Positions 1 through 10,272 of a stretch of DNA of 64,000 nt are shown here, piece after piece. The stretch is from positions 10,230,001 through 10,294,000 of the forward strand of contig NC_090130.1 in assembly GCF_040581485.1 (NCBI RefSeq). Direction: 5' to 3'. Positions within the stretch are counted from its first letter, which is position 1. The number at the start of each line of letters is the position of its first letter. Under the pieces are notes generated by a model. That model was not told where the DNA came from and did no database searches. It saw only the letters and a program-made list of their open reading frames with translations. The DNA comes from Linepithema humile. Taxonomy: Eukaryota; Arthropoda; Insecta; Hymenoptera; Formicidae. The translations under genes and the position numbers were made by a program.

Positions 1-117
1 GGTAATAATGATGCGGCGCGTTGTTCTGTTTCTCATTGAAAAGATATATAAGACAAAAAGAGAGTGAAAGAAAACATTTCAATGAGGAACAGAATAACGC
101 GCTGCATTATTATTGCC
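1..117. repeat. Palindromic MITE at window edge
   Basis: The left arm (1-41, starting GGTAATAATGATGC) is repeated inverted at about 78-117 (ending GCATTATTATTGCC), leaving a short loop. The family is not identified. The left end may lie outside the window, so no target duplication can be checked. Confidence 0.7.
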
Positions 118-120
118 TTA

Positions 121-182
121 CACTCATCACACACAATACACACATACATACACACGCGCACAATACACATACGCAATATATA
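121..182. repeat. CA-rich microsatellite
   Basis: Imperfect CA/CACG tract, followed by a pyrimidine-rich stretch that leads into the splice acceptor at 241-242. Confidence 0.6.
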
Positions 183-242
183 TATTTCACGTTACATTTT
201 TTAACTCTTTTTATTAATAATTTGAAATTTTATGTGTTTTAG

Positions 243-403
243 CGATTGAATGAAGCAGTGCGGCGAGCGATAAACAAAGAGCGACGACGCACCGCAAAAC
301 AATCATCTGTTGGCAATGGAACACCATTGCCAATGATGATCTATGCCGCTCCTCCTCCACTGCCGCCTCCACCTCCATCACAATATGGATCGCCATTTAT
401 GTA
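243..403 (+). CDS. Host terminal exon, left part (unrecognised Pro-rich protein)
   Basis: A T-rich tract and TTTTAG at 237-242 give a good splice acceptor. The exon then reads a basic stretch (NEAVRRAINKERRRTAKQ), a short linker and a proline run (PPPLPPPPPSQYGSPFM). The frame is open up to 403, where the CACTA-like element begins inside a Tyr codon. The same frame resumes at 14,615 and ends at TAA 14,697-14,699, giving one uninterrupted C-terminus when the insertion is removed. With the insertion present the frame would run on into transposon sequence and stop at 483-485. I do not recognise the gene. Upstream exons are outside the window. It could be a pseudogene or a paralogue rather than the only copy. 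Confidence 0.72.
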
Positions 404-707
404 CACAGAGAAAAATATCATTCTATTGCCAAGAAAAGTAATTATTCGGTTTACTTTTCTTCTTTTAAGTAACAATTATCTTTAATAAAAAATATTTTCT
501 TGATAATAGTCTTAAAATATACTCGTCACAAATTTTTGATAAACTCATCATCATATACTCAAAAAAAGTAATTATTTTCCGTTGAAGAATATTATAAAAT
601 TTTATCGAAGAAAAGTCAAATTTGGTTAATTTGAATATTTGATAATATATTAATATAAGAAAATTTATTAGATCAGAAAAATTTAGTGTATTTCTTCCAA
701 TTCCATG

Positions 708-1054
708 TGTGGCGACCGTTCGCCACATGCCCAACTGAAAACGCGAGAATAATAACAAGAAGACGGAGAAAGAGACAAATATGTACGTACGTACACAGGT
801 AACAGAGAAGTAACGAATAAACATGTTTTCAAATTTCACGAAGGACACGGGCCCCCCACGGTCGAACGAAAGATATAAGGCAAGGCAGAACGATCTCGCG
901 CTTCGGCCGAGTAAGAGGAAAAGATAGAGTCGCGTATATACTTGTAACTCGGGCAATTTGCTGATAAGTTTTATATTAAACAGACAGTTCACGCACTCGA
1001 TTTCAATTTATTTAGTGTACGATCACTCACCACCATTCCCATAGATATCCCAAA
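708..1054 (+). repeat. 5' LTR of CsRn1-type element
   Basis: Begins TGTGGCGACC and ends ATATCCCAAA. Read base by base it matches 5,717-6,063 with no difference that I found. Confidence 0.93.
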
Positions 1055-1055
1055 G

Positions 1056-1074
1056 TGGCGACACCGACGTGATC
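1056..1074 (+). other. Primer binding site (tRNA-Trp-like)
   Basis: TGGCGACACCGACGTGATC begins two bases after the LTR. It differs at two positions from the sequence complementary to insect tRNA-Trp 3' ends as I remember it, and tRNA-Trp priming is typical of the CsRn1 clade. Confidence 0.65.
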
Positions 1075-1201
1075 ATTATTTTTTTTATCGATTATTCGTT
1101 TTCTTCGGACTTTTAATATTTTTTTTTGTTTGGACGACCAAGAAAAAGATTTTTCGCTGAATTGGCGTGTGTTCGGTGAGTGATTTCAAGAGTGCAACGA
1201 T

Positions 1202-2200
1202 ATGCCTGTCCTCCGAGACGACGGGGAGCAGCCGCCTGTGCCGCCGCTGGCGCAGCCGGCGGGGCAGCCTGCGTTGCAACCGGCGGTGTTGGGGCCGCCG
1301 GGGCATTTTATGCCTGGACCCGAGGTGAGTCGAGTGGGCATGCGAATGCCAGAGTTTTTGCCCGCGGATCCGGAGCTGTGGTTCAGCATCGTGGACCGTA
1401 GTTTCCACGCCGCCGGGATAACGACCGACTCGACGAAATTCGGGTACGCGTTGACGGCTATCGGTCCGCGTTATACCACCGAGGTTCGAGATATTATATT
1501 GAATCCGCCGGAGGAGCGCGCGTACGAGACATTAAAAGCGGAATTAACCAAACGCCTCAGCTCATCGCAGGAGCACAAGACGCGTCGCTTGCTAGAGCAC
1601 GAGGAGATCGGCGACCGCAAGCCGTCACAAATTTTACGTCATCTTCGTAGCCTTGCCGGTAACGTCGTCGGCGATAGGGTGTTGCGGACGATTTGGCTGA
1701 GCCGTCTACCCGCTCATATTCAGCCGCATCTCGTGACGCGAGCGGAGGATTCGCTGGATCAGGTGGCGGACATAGCGGACACCATCGTGGAGGCGACGCG
1801 TGCCCCGTCGCTACAGATCGCGGAAGCCGCGCGACCTTCAGTTTCGCGCGGCGCGGGGCAGGACGACGGGTCGGCATTGGAGGCGAGACTTAATCTACAA
1901 TTGGCACAGATGCGTTTGGCGTTGCAGCAGGAGATGGCGGAGCAGCTGACGGCCATACGAAGGTCCATCGAGGCAATCGGTGAGCCCGATCAGGGCCGCG
2001 GCGGCGGGCGACGGCATTCGCGCTCGCACTCGCGCTCGCATCCGAATTCGCGTTCGCGTTCGCGTTCTCGACCGCGAAGTCACGGTCATACATCAAATGG
2101 CCTGTGCTGGTTCCATTGGAGATTCGGACCAGACGCGAGACGCTGTGAGACGCCGTGCTCCGCGCAACAGCAGGCGGGAAATGCAGGGGCCCGTCGTTAA
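1202..2200 (+). CDS. gag: Gag protein (CsRn1-type Gypsy)
   Basis: 332 residues from the first ATG after the leader. A Pro-rich N-terminus (1-45) is followed by a capsid-like helical region (about 50-190) containing FLPADPELWFSIVDRSF, typical of the DUF7041 family of insect Gypsy Gags. Residues 270-295 are an Arg/Ser/His repeat, probably RNA-binding. The C-terminus has C-x2-H-x9-C-x3-C (CWFHWRFGPDARRCETPC, about residue 301), the CHCC motif of CsRn1 elements. The stop is 24 bases past the GGGAAAT slip site. The GC-rich sequence contrasts with the AT-rich surroundings. Confidence 0.92.
   Translation: MPVLRDDGEQPPVPPLAQPAGQPALQPAVLGPPGHFMPGPEVSRVGMRMPEFLPADPELWFSIVDRSFHAAGITTDSTKFGYALTAIGPRYTTEVRDIILNPPEERAYETLKAELTKRLSSSQEHKTRRLLEHEEIGDRKPSQILRHLRSLAGNVVGDRVLRTIWLSRLPAHIQPHLVTRAEDSLDQVADIADTIVEATRAPSLQIAEAARPSVSRGAGQDDGSALEARLNLQLAQMRLALQQEMAEQLTAIRRSIEAIGEPDQGRGGGRRHSRSHSRSHPNSRSRSRSRPRSHGHTSNGLCWFHWRFGPDARRCETPCSAQQQAGNAGARR
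2176..2182 (+). promoter_or_regulatory. -1 ribosomal frameshift site GGGAAAT
   Basis: In the gag frame the codons are GCG-GGA-AAT, so GGGAAAT has the X XXY YYZ phase needed for -1 slippage. After slipping, the reading GGG-AAA-TGC leads straight into the open pol frame. A GC-rich stretch follows and could fold. Confidence 0.7.
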
Positions 2201-5200
2201 TGGCGACGAGCGATTCGGGCCATCTGACGCGCCGCCTCTTCGTAACCGATCGCGAAACGAGAATCGATTTTTTGATTGACACGGGGGCCGACCTGTGCGT
2301 CTATCCGAGGAGGCTGATACGGGGTCCGCGACAGAAATCGAGCTACGAGCTTTCGGCCGCGAACGGAACTGCAATTTATACATATGGAGCGGAGTCCTTG
2401 ACATTAAATTTTGGATTGCGGCGAGTTTTTGCGTGGCGTTTTGTCGTGGCGGACGTCTCCAAGCCAATTATCGGAGCCGATTTTTTATCATTTTACGGGC
2501 TGCTAGTGGATTTGAGAAATGGTCGACTAGTGGACGGCACGACGAGCCTGACAGTGCAGGGACGCTGTTCGCGATGCGAGACTCCGAGTATTAAAACGGT
2601 GACAGGTGCAACTCCGTACCACGAATTATTAATGCAATATCCTGAGGTGACAAGACCGGAAGGACGACCGGGCGAAACTAAGCACGATACGCGTCATTTT
2701 ATTAAAACAACGCCGGGTCCGCCGGTGGTGAGTCGGCCGCGGAGGCTTGCGCCGGAGCGTTTGGCGGCCGCGAAGAAGGAATTCCGGAGAATGATGGAGC
2801 TCGGAATCGTGCGACCGTCCAGGAGTTGTTGGTCCTCGCCTTTGCACATGGTACCTAAAAAGGGCGAAGAATGGAGACCTTGCGGAGATTACAGGGCACT
2901 TAACGCTCGAACGATCCCTGATTGCTATCCGGTGCGTCACATTCAGGATTACGCACAGAACCTGCAAGGAAAAAAGATCTTTACGACATTGGACCTTGCC
3001 CGGGCGTATCATCAGATCCCGGTAGCTGAAGAGGACATACCAAAGACGGCAATAACAACGCCGTTCGGCATGTACGAGTTTCCGTGCATGTCATTCGGGC
3101 TGCGAAATGCCGCGCAGACTTTTCAGCGCTTTGTGGACGAGGTTCTTCAGGGCTTGGAGTTTTGTTTCGCTTATATTGACGATATATTGGTCGCGTCGTC
3201 ATCGGAGGAAGAACACGAGACGCACCTGAGAGCGCTGTTCGAGCGATTGAAAAAATATGGGGTTGTAATCAACCCGGCTAAGTGCGTATTCGGGCGGCCA
3301 CAAGTAGAGTTCCTCGGGTACCTGGTGACCGGAGAAGGAACTCAGCCATTGCCTGGGCGAGTGCGGGCTGTTCAGCAGTATCAATTGCCAGCGACAGCCA
3401 GGGATCTTCGGCGATATCTGGGAGTATTGAACTTTTATAGAAGGTTCCTGCCGAGAGCTGCCGAGGTGCAAGCACCGCTTAATGACCTACTGCGAGATAA
3501 CGCGAAAGGAAAGGAGCCGGTACCTTGGACGCCGCAGGCACGGCAAGCGTTTGAGTTATCGAGGGAGAGCTTGGCACGGGCCGCTTTGTTAGCACATCCA
3601 AGGATGAGCGCGGAGTTGGCTGTGTTTGCGGACGCCTCGGATCACAGCGTCGGAGCCGCACTGCAACAAAGGGGAGACAACGGTTGGGAGCCGTTGGCAT
3701 TCTTCTCGAAGAAGCTAAGTCCAGCCGAAGAAAAATATAGCGCATTCGATAGAGAGCTGTTCGCGATATATCTCGCAATCAAGCATTTTCGACATATGCT
3801 AGAGGCGCGAACTTTCGCGGTGTATACGGATCACAAGCCGTTGACTTTCGCGTTTCGACAGAAACCTGATAAGTGCTCGCCGCGCCAATTTAGACACTTA
3901 GATTTTATAGGACAGTTTACAACAGATATTCGATATATTGCCGGTTCCGACAATGTTGTTGCCGACGCGTTTTCCAGGATTGACGAGATGCAGTCACCCA
4001 TGGATTACATAGCTCTAGCGGAGTCACAGAGATCGGACGAGGAGCTCAGAACGTTGTTGAGCCAGGAAGCGAGTCTACGACTGAAGGAAGTAGAGGTCCC
4101 TGGAGCAGGGGTGACTGTATATTGTGATACAACAACGGCAGCGCCGAGACCATTTCTGACGAAGGCCTTTCGCCGAATAGCATTCGAGAGCATTCACAAC
4201 CTGGCACATCCAGGTATAAGAGCAACGACCAAACTCATATCCCAGAGATATGTTTGGCCGTCAATGAACATAGATTGCCGGAATTGGGCGCGAGCATGTG
4301 TGCCGTGCCAACAATCCAAGGTCACGCGGCACGTCGTGGCACCCGTGGGAAAATTCTCTGCACCATCTAGGAGATTTGAACATGTCCATCTGGATATCAT
4401 TTTGATGCCTATCTCTGAAGGAAAGAGATATTGCCTCACGTGTGTTGACCGTTTCACACGATGGCCGGAGGCGTTTCCGCTAGAAAACCAGGAGGCGGAG
4501 ACGGTTGCCAGGGCCTTCTACGAGGGATGGATCTGCAGATTCGGAACACCTCTGCGAGTCACCACCGATCAGGGTCGTCAATTCGAGTCGCATCTCTTCC
4601 GTCAACTGAGCGAGTTGACGGGAACAACGCACCTGAGAACGGCAGCATACCATCCGCAAGCGAATGGTATGGTGGAGAGGTTTCACCGTCAGCTCAAGGC
4701 GGCAGTGAAATGTCACGGAGGTAGCCGTTGGACCCGAGTGCTGCCGACCGTTCTGCTGGGTGTGCGAGCGGCCTGGAGGGAAGATCTGCAAGCAACGGCA
4801 GCGGAGATTGTATACGGAGAGACTCTTCGTCTTCCGGGACAATTCCTAACTCCAAGGCCAACAGAGGACGCGGAAGGCGGCGCGAATTTCGTGAAGGAAT
4901 TGCGCCGCCGCCTTGACGATCTACGACCAGTCGAGGGGACGCGCCATGGAGAACGGCGCCCATTCGTGTTCCAAGATCTGGAGACAACCAGTCATGTATT
5001 TGTACGGCATGATGGTCCAAGAGCGATGTTGCAGCCGCCTTACGACGGCCCGTTCACGGTTGTGAGACGCGGTGGCAAGGATTTTGTCATACGCGTACAG
5101 AAAAAAAATGTAACGGTCTCGATAGATCGTATTAAACCAGCATATTTGCTTTCAGAAATGTTAACAGATGCTGGGGAAACAAATCCAGCAGAAACACAAC

Positions 5201-5343
5201 CGAGCGGCCGAGACAATAACGCACGGGACCGTGACCGACGGCAAGGCGAGAGCGCGCCAATTCCTGTGGAACGAGCGGGAGCGGTGACGAGAGCCGGCAG
5301 AAGGGTTCGTTTCCCGGATCGTTTCCAGGCAGGCCTCAGATAG
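2183..5343 (+). CDS. pol: Pol polyprotein: protease, RT, RNase H, integrase
   Basis: Open for about 1,050 codons in the -1 frame relative to gag. Domains in order: aspartic protease with LIDTGAD (about 2,270); reverse transcriptase with FTTLDLARAYHQIP, PFGMYEF and catalytic YIDD (about 3,172); RNase H with FADASDHSVGAALQQ (about 3,630) and YTDHKPL; integrase with an HHCC finger (about 4,195-4,310) and the DDE core, including TTDQGRQFES (about 4,563) and a glutamate in NGMVERFHRQLK (about 4,675). No internal stop. The real N-terminus comes from a Gag-Pol fusion by frameshifting; GTG 2,155 is only the left edge of the open frame. Confidence 0.93.
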
Positions 5344-5716
5344 CAAGATTTTTTTTTTTTTAATTTTATGTAATGGATATCTTTTCTATGTGACAAATGT
5401 TAAGTATATAAAGATATAAGACCCGAGACGCGTAGTAGCACCGTAAATAATTATCGCTACACTGTGTATATAATTTCCGTATTTTATTTTAATTTACTTC
5501 TCTTTAATTAGACGATTTTTCTTTTTCGGTAATAGCCTGGCGCAAACGCAGCGAGCTGGTTTAATCAATGTATTAGTACTCGTTATTATTTATTCATTTA
5601 TGGCGGACTGCATATTATTTATAAGTATAATTCATGAGGTATTTCTTCGAATACTCTTAGCGCGATTGCGAGATAATAGCATAATATCGGGATGTACATC
5701 ACTGGCAGGGGGGTCC
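5344..5716 (+). other. 3' untranslated region and polypurine tract of Gypsy
   Basis: A non-coding T- and A-rich stretch. GCAGGGGGGTCC at 5,705-5,716 directly abuts the 3' LTR and is the likely polypurine tract. Confidence 0.6.
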
Positions 5717-6063
5717 TGTGGCGACCGTTCGCCACATGCCCAACTGAAAACGCGAGAATAATAACAAGAAGACGGAGAAAGAGACAAATATGTACGTACG
5801 TACACAGGTAACAGAGAAGTAACGAATAAACATGTTTTCAAATTTCACGAAGGACACGGGCCCCCCACGGTCGAACGAAAGATATAAGGCAAGGCAGAAC
5901 GATCTCGCGCTTCGGCCGAGTAAGAGGAAAAGATAGAGTCGCGTATATACTTGTAACTCGGGCAATTTGCTGATAAGTTTTATATTAAACAGACAGTTCA
6001 CGCACTCGATTTCAATTTATTTAGTGTACGATCACTCACCACCATTCCCATAGATATCCCAAA
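5717..6063 (+). repeat. 3' LTR of CsRn1-type element
   Basis: 347 bp, reads identical to 708-1,054, followed by the CATG duplication. Confidence 0.93.
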
Positions 6064-6370
6064 CATGCAATAGATTCAGAAATAGTGGAATATAATTTTG
6101 AAACAAGAAATTTGTTTTTGTTTAAAGTAAATCCATATTTTCAATTTAAATAAACATGTTTATTCTAGAAACAAAATTTATTATTTGAAATAAGATTTTT
6201 ATATTCCGCACAACAATGTTATCTCAAAACAAGTAATTACTCTTATTTCAATAAATTAGCCTACTATAATTCTTTAGTGAAGAACATCAGATACTTAAAA
6301 TCAACATTTCTTTTTTGAACCTGCACATTTTGCTTCCTCTACCAATCGCATATGTTCAGTTGCAACGGCT

Positions 6371-6640
6371 ACGTTTAGCAGACAAAGCAGCTCGGTAAGT
6401 GCTCAATGCTCAATGATTCTTTATTGACTGCGTTTTGTAAAGAGCATATGCGCGCATGTATCTACAGTATACGTTACGTATACTATAGATACATGCGCGC
6501 ATATGTGCTTTACGGAACGCAGCCATTATGATTGATTTTCACACGTAGATCAAGCGAAAAATTATAGATGAGAACCAATCATATTAAAGAATCATTGTAT
6601 ACTCGCCGAGTTGCTTTCTTTGCTGAACGCAGACAAATAA
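6371..6640. repeat. Nested palindromes (two MITE-like hairpins)
   Basis: The outer arms are about 6,371-6,424 (AGCAGACAAAGCAGCTCGG, then AATGATTCTTTA) and 6,584-6,640 (TAAAGAATCATTG, then CGAGTTGCTTTCTTTGCTG). Inside, 6,428-6,524 is a near-perfect hairpin with ends CTGCGTTTTGTAAAG and CTTTACGGAACGCAG, centred on ACGTTACGTA. Possible ATT duplications flank the inner hairpin. A relative with the same GGAACGCAGCC end and ACGTTACGTA centre lies at 27,048-27,145. Confidence 0.6.
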
Positions 6641-6851
6641 CTATTGACTATCTGTTGCGTCAGCCGCGTCTTCATTCTTTCGCGTCCTAATGTGCAGGAG
6701 CCAAAACGACACCGTCTTGTGTTTCATGTCGGGTACGTGCACGTTGTGTCGTCGTATCATTAATAGATTCTAATCATCTTACATATATTTACCGACTGTG
6801 TGGAAAATACGGCGAGATCATATTTCGATCGTCATTTTCGGAATTGTGATC

Positions 6852-8492
6852 ATGTCCACATCGACATTGTGTGATGCCATGGAAAATAATGAAGATGCTG
6901 TATTGCCCAATATTGCAGATCTGTTAGAAAAGATCAATTGCAATAATTTGATACCACGTTTTGAAGGTAAGTGTATTTCGATTATTCCAAAATTAAAAAA
7001 ATAAAATTTTTCATATTTTACTCAAATTTTTAAGTAATAAATAAGAGTGAGATGAGTATGATCAGTAAGAGTGTGTGATCAGTATGACACAGTATCAGTA
7101 TGATACAAAAAAATTCTATATAATAAATATATAATTCTTACTTTGGTATTTTTATTGTAGAACATAACATTAAAACACATCACATATCAAAATTGTTAAC
7201 AAATAAAGATATGATAAATGAACTTATTCCAAATATTGGAGATAGACTTAACTTTATCGAAAAATATGAAGAATTTAGTTTACAAAAAAAAGATAATGTA
7301 AGTTTTTAGGTTAATTTATTCAGATATTTGTGAAACTATTTACCACTTATTAATACTTACATATTTTATTTTTTTATTTATTGAATATTTTATCGTCGTT
7401 AGGATTTATGTATCCTTCAAGTGGAAAATGATGGGTCAATAATCCCGTTAACTTCAATAATTCAATTAAATAAGCATTATTTAAAAGAGAAAGATCTCAC
7501 ATCTTCGACTGTTAGTACGGATTCCATTGTTAGTACTTCAGATAGTGATGGTACTGTTGTAGTACCCGAAGACGAAAACAAACATAGGCAAACATGCCAT
7601 TCCTATGAAGAATTTTGTAAAAATATCGAAATGCCTGACTTCAATTTAATTCAATTACTTGAATTAGCTCCAATGGGAAAAGCTATTATTTCTTTCTATA
7701 ATAATAAAAATTGCCTAAATGATTGCCTTAGAAATAAGCTTGTGGATATAATAATGAGACATTTATTCCCATTTCATTGCAGACAGTAAGGCCATTTATA
7801 TCATTACATAATAGGTTATAGATTTTATAAAATTAAATATTATATATGAAATATATCAAATATATATAATTATCTTTTAATAAATAAAATATATCTGCAA
7901 CTACATATATTTTTATTCTTTTTATACAGTTTTGTGTTGTTTTCAGGCGATTAAGTCACAAAAATTATCAGTCAATAGTAGCAAAAATAAAAAGTCTATT
8001 TCCTAACGAGCCTTCAACAATTTATTATATACCTGCAATACGAAAACAAGATTCTCCAACTGGAAAAACTATTATATGTAGAAGAAAATTAATTGATAAA
8101 GCTAAAAATTTGATTCATCAAGGTGGTTATGCAAGACTAACAAAAAAAAGAAAAACAACAGATAATTTAGAGATTATTAATGAATCTACAAGAAAACCAA
8201 AAATAGGTAAAATAAGAATTTAAGAAAGAAATATGCTGTATATATAATATAAATTTAAAATTTTCAGATTTGTCTACGAACGACTCCTATTTGTGGTTAA
8301 GTTCTAGAAACGAACCTTGGGAACAAGTTCTCATCCATTGGAAAAATACGTTTCAATTGAGACAAGAATCAGAAGCGACTACTGCATTTGACTTTATTGA
8401 GCAATGGCCTATTTTGAAACAATCAAATGTAGACACTCTTGTAAGTTATTAATTAATATAATTCTCATTTTCTCTTTCTCTCTCTCTCTTTT

Positions 8493-8551
<59 letters not shown>

Positions 8552-10229
8552 AAAATGCATGTTTTATTCTCTTACAGATAAACAATGATTTTGACGAATT
8601 ATTTCCAAATTGTAGTCTTAACCTATTTAAATATTGGAACTTATTCTTTGATAAAGTAATTCATTATAAACAGGGCCTCGACAAAAATATTCTGAAAATT
8701 GACATTGAGGATTTGGAATCACTTTCTGAAAGTGAGTATATATTTAGTATAGAATGAATTAAATCTAACAAATCTGTAAAGATGATTTTAGTGTGATATA
8801 AAAAAAGTATAACAATATAATATAAAAAAAGATACAGAGAACGTTCCATATAAGATGGCTTGCTGTTTTATTTCAACTAAACATTGTGGTGAAAAAGTTT
8901 CATACAAAGGTTACAATAAAATAAATTTTCATTTTTTCATAGTTTTAATTATATAGCTTCTCCGCCCCACACTCCCACTCCACGAAAATTCAAACTCAAC
9001 TTAACCTAGAGATTATAATTACCAGAGAGATTAATTTATCAGTAATTTGTCTGATTGTCAGCAAGAAAAATAATTATTATGGAAGCATCTTTATTTGTTA
9101 ATAATTTTTTAATTAATTATGGATGATAATTAAAAGGTTTTGAGAGTTATCTAGGTTTATAATCTTGACAACATATGTCAAGATTAAGATTGTCAGATTT
9201 AATTGTGTACAGTGAGATGTTTTTCTATTCTAGATTCCAAAGTAGCAAAACAAATCATACTACTGTGTCATATTTTACCACCAAAGGGAAGACTCATAGT
9301 AAAAAAAAGGCACTGTAAATTTTCGACCCAAGAATGTATAGATTCTATTATAATTCATGCAACTGTGAGTATTATTAAAAACTACCAAAAATTGAAAAAG
9401 AGGATGTCGAAAAAATACTAATGCTTGTCCTCGGAGTGGCAAGTAGGTAAAAGCAAATGGTAAAAGCGATATATTTTTTTCTATAGCTTGCGAGCTACAG
9501 AATTTGATTATAATCAATTTTTATTTGTCGGGAAAAGATTAAAATCAGATATCTGAAGCTATTAAACATCTAGTACCGTAAAGTATTATTGTTGAATTTG
9601 ACAAACGTATTAATTTGTGTTTTCCTGTTGGTAAAACATTTGTTCATGAAGCTCTACAATAATAATAATTTACGATACTAGATGTTTAAAAGCTTTATAT
9701 GCTGATTTTATTACTTTTCCAATAAATAAAAATTTTTGTAACATTAGAATCAAAGTCTGCAGCTCAAAAATTATAAAAAAACATGCCGCTTTTACTTGCC
9801 ACTCTTGGAGCAAAATTGGCACTTCTTTTAGCTTTTTTGTTCTCTCGAATTATCTTTAAGGGGATATCTGAATGTTTTCTATTCCATTAGAGTGCAGTCG
9901 ATATTGAAAGTAAAATTAATTTGCAAAAGGAACGAGCAAAAATACGGGATCTACATTTACAACCTTTCCTTTTAGTCGAAGGTCCAACTTACACTGAGAT
10001 TAATAAAATATATATTGTCATTAATAAAGTGAAATATGAATATGAGAACTGTCTAAAGGCATTAGATATATTTTTCAAAATTTTTCATGTTATGCGTATT
10101 CGCTATCCTCCACAAAGCGAACATATTTATGAAGCCATTGAAATAGCGATCTTTAACAGCCAAAGAAAATATTTAAAAAGATATCCTTATATTCAAGATA
10201 TTATTCAAAATATAACATTTGATCAGTAG
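6852..10229 (+). CDS. SAMD3-like SAM-domain protein carried by transposon
   Basis: Eight exons: 6,852-6,966, 7,161-7,298, 7,403-7,785, 7,947-8,206, 8,268-8,440, 8,578-8,731, 9,234-9,364 and 9,891-10,229. All junctions are GT-AG and phases agree, apart from one extra A in the A6 run at 7,260-7,265, which breaks the frame in exon 2. Allowing for it, the product is about 563 residues, near the length of SAMD3. Exons 1-2 encode a SAM domain (IADLLEKINCNNLIPRFE, later ELIPNIGDRLNFI). Exons 3-4 match the central SAMD3-type region (LRNKLVDIIMRHLF, then YQSIVAKIKSLFP). Exons 6-8 continue it (DFDELFPNCSLNLFKYW, CHILPPKGR, PFLLVEGPTYTEINKIY, then FHVMRIRYPP). The start is the first ATG before the SAM domain. 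It lies just upstream of the transposase in the same orientation. Function unknown; protein interaction via SAM is inference. Confidence 0.8.
8462..8552. repeat. CT microsatellite in intron 5
   Basis: About 90 bp of (CT)n with a few T insertions, inside the intron between 8,440 and 8,578. It also serves as the pyrimidine tract before the acceptor. Confidence 0.85.
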
Positions 10230-10272
10230 ATTTGATTAATATATAAACAGCCAAGAAATTACAATATTCAAA

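Larger units (their letters stand above)
708..6063 (+). mobile_element. Ty3/Gypsy retrotransposon, CsRn1 clade, apparently intact
   Basis: Two 347-bp LTRs enclose a tRNA-type primer site, gag, a -1 shifted pol and a G-rich polypurine tract. CATG at 704-707 and at 6,064-6,067 is the 4-bp target duplication. The clade call rests on two known CsRn1 hallmarks: a C-H-C-C instead of CCHC Gag motif, and a primer site resembling the 3' end of tRNA-Trp. Gag and pol are both open. The element sits in the 5' non-coding part of the CACTA-like element. Confidence 0.93.

Noticed and set aside
1557..2467. Long frames opposite or overlapping gag and pol
   Set aside because: GC-rich gag/pol sequence leaves shadow frames open; the true frames have clear domains.
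465..6001. Identical minus-strand proteins at 465-992 and 5,699-6,001
   Set aside because: They lie in the two identical LTRs and read antisense through them.
6852..10229. SAMD3-like gene as an ordinary host gene at this place
   Set aside because: It lies inside boundaries that interrupt a coding exon, so it must have arrived with the insertion or inserted later; no separate target duplication was seen around it.
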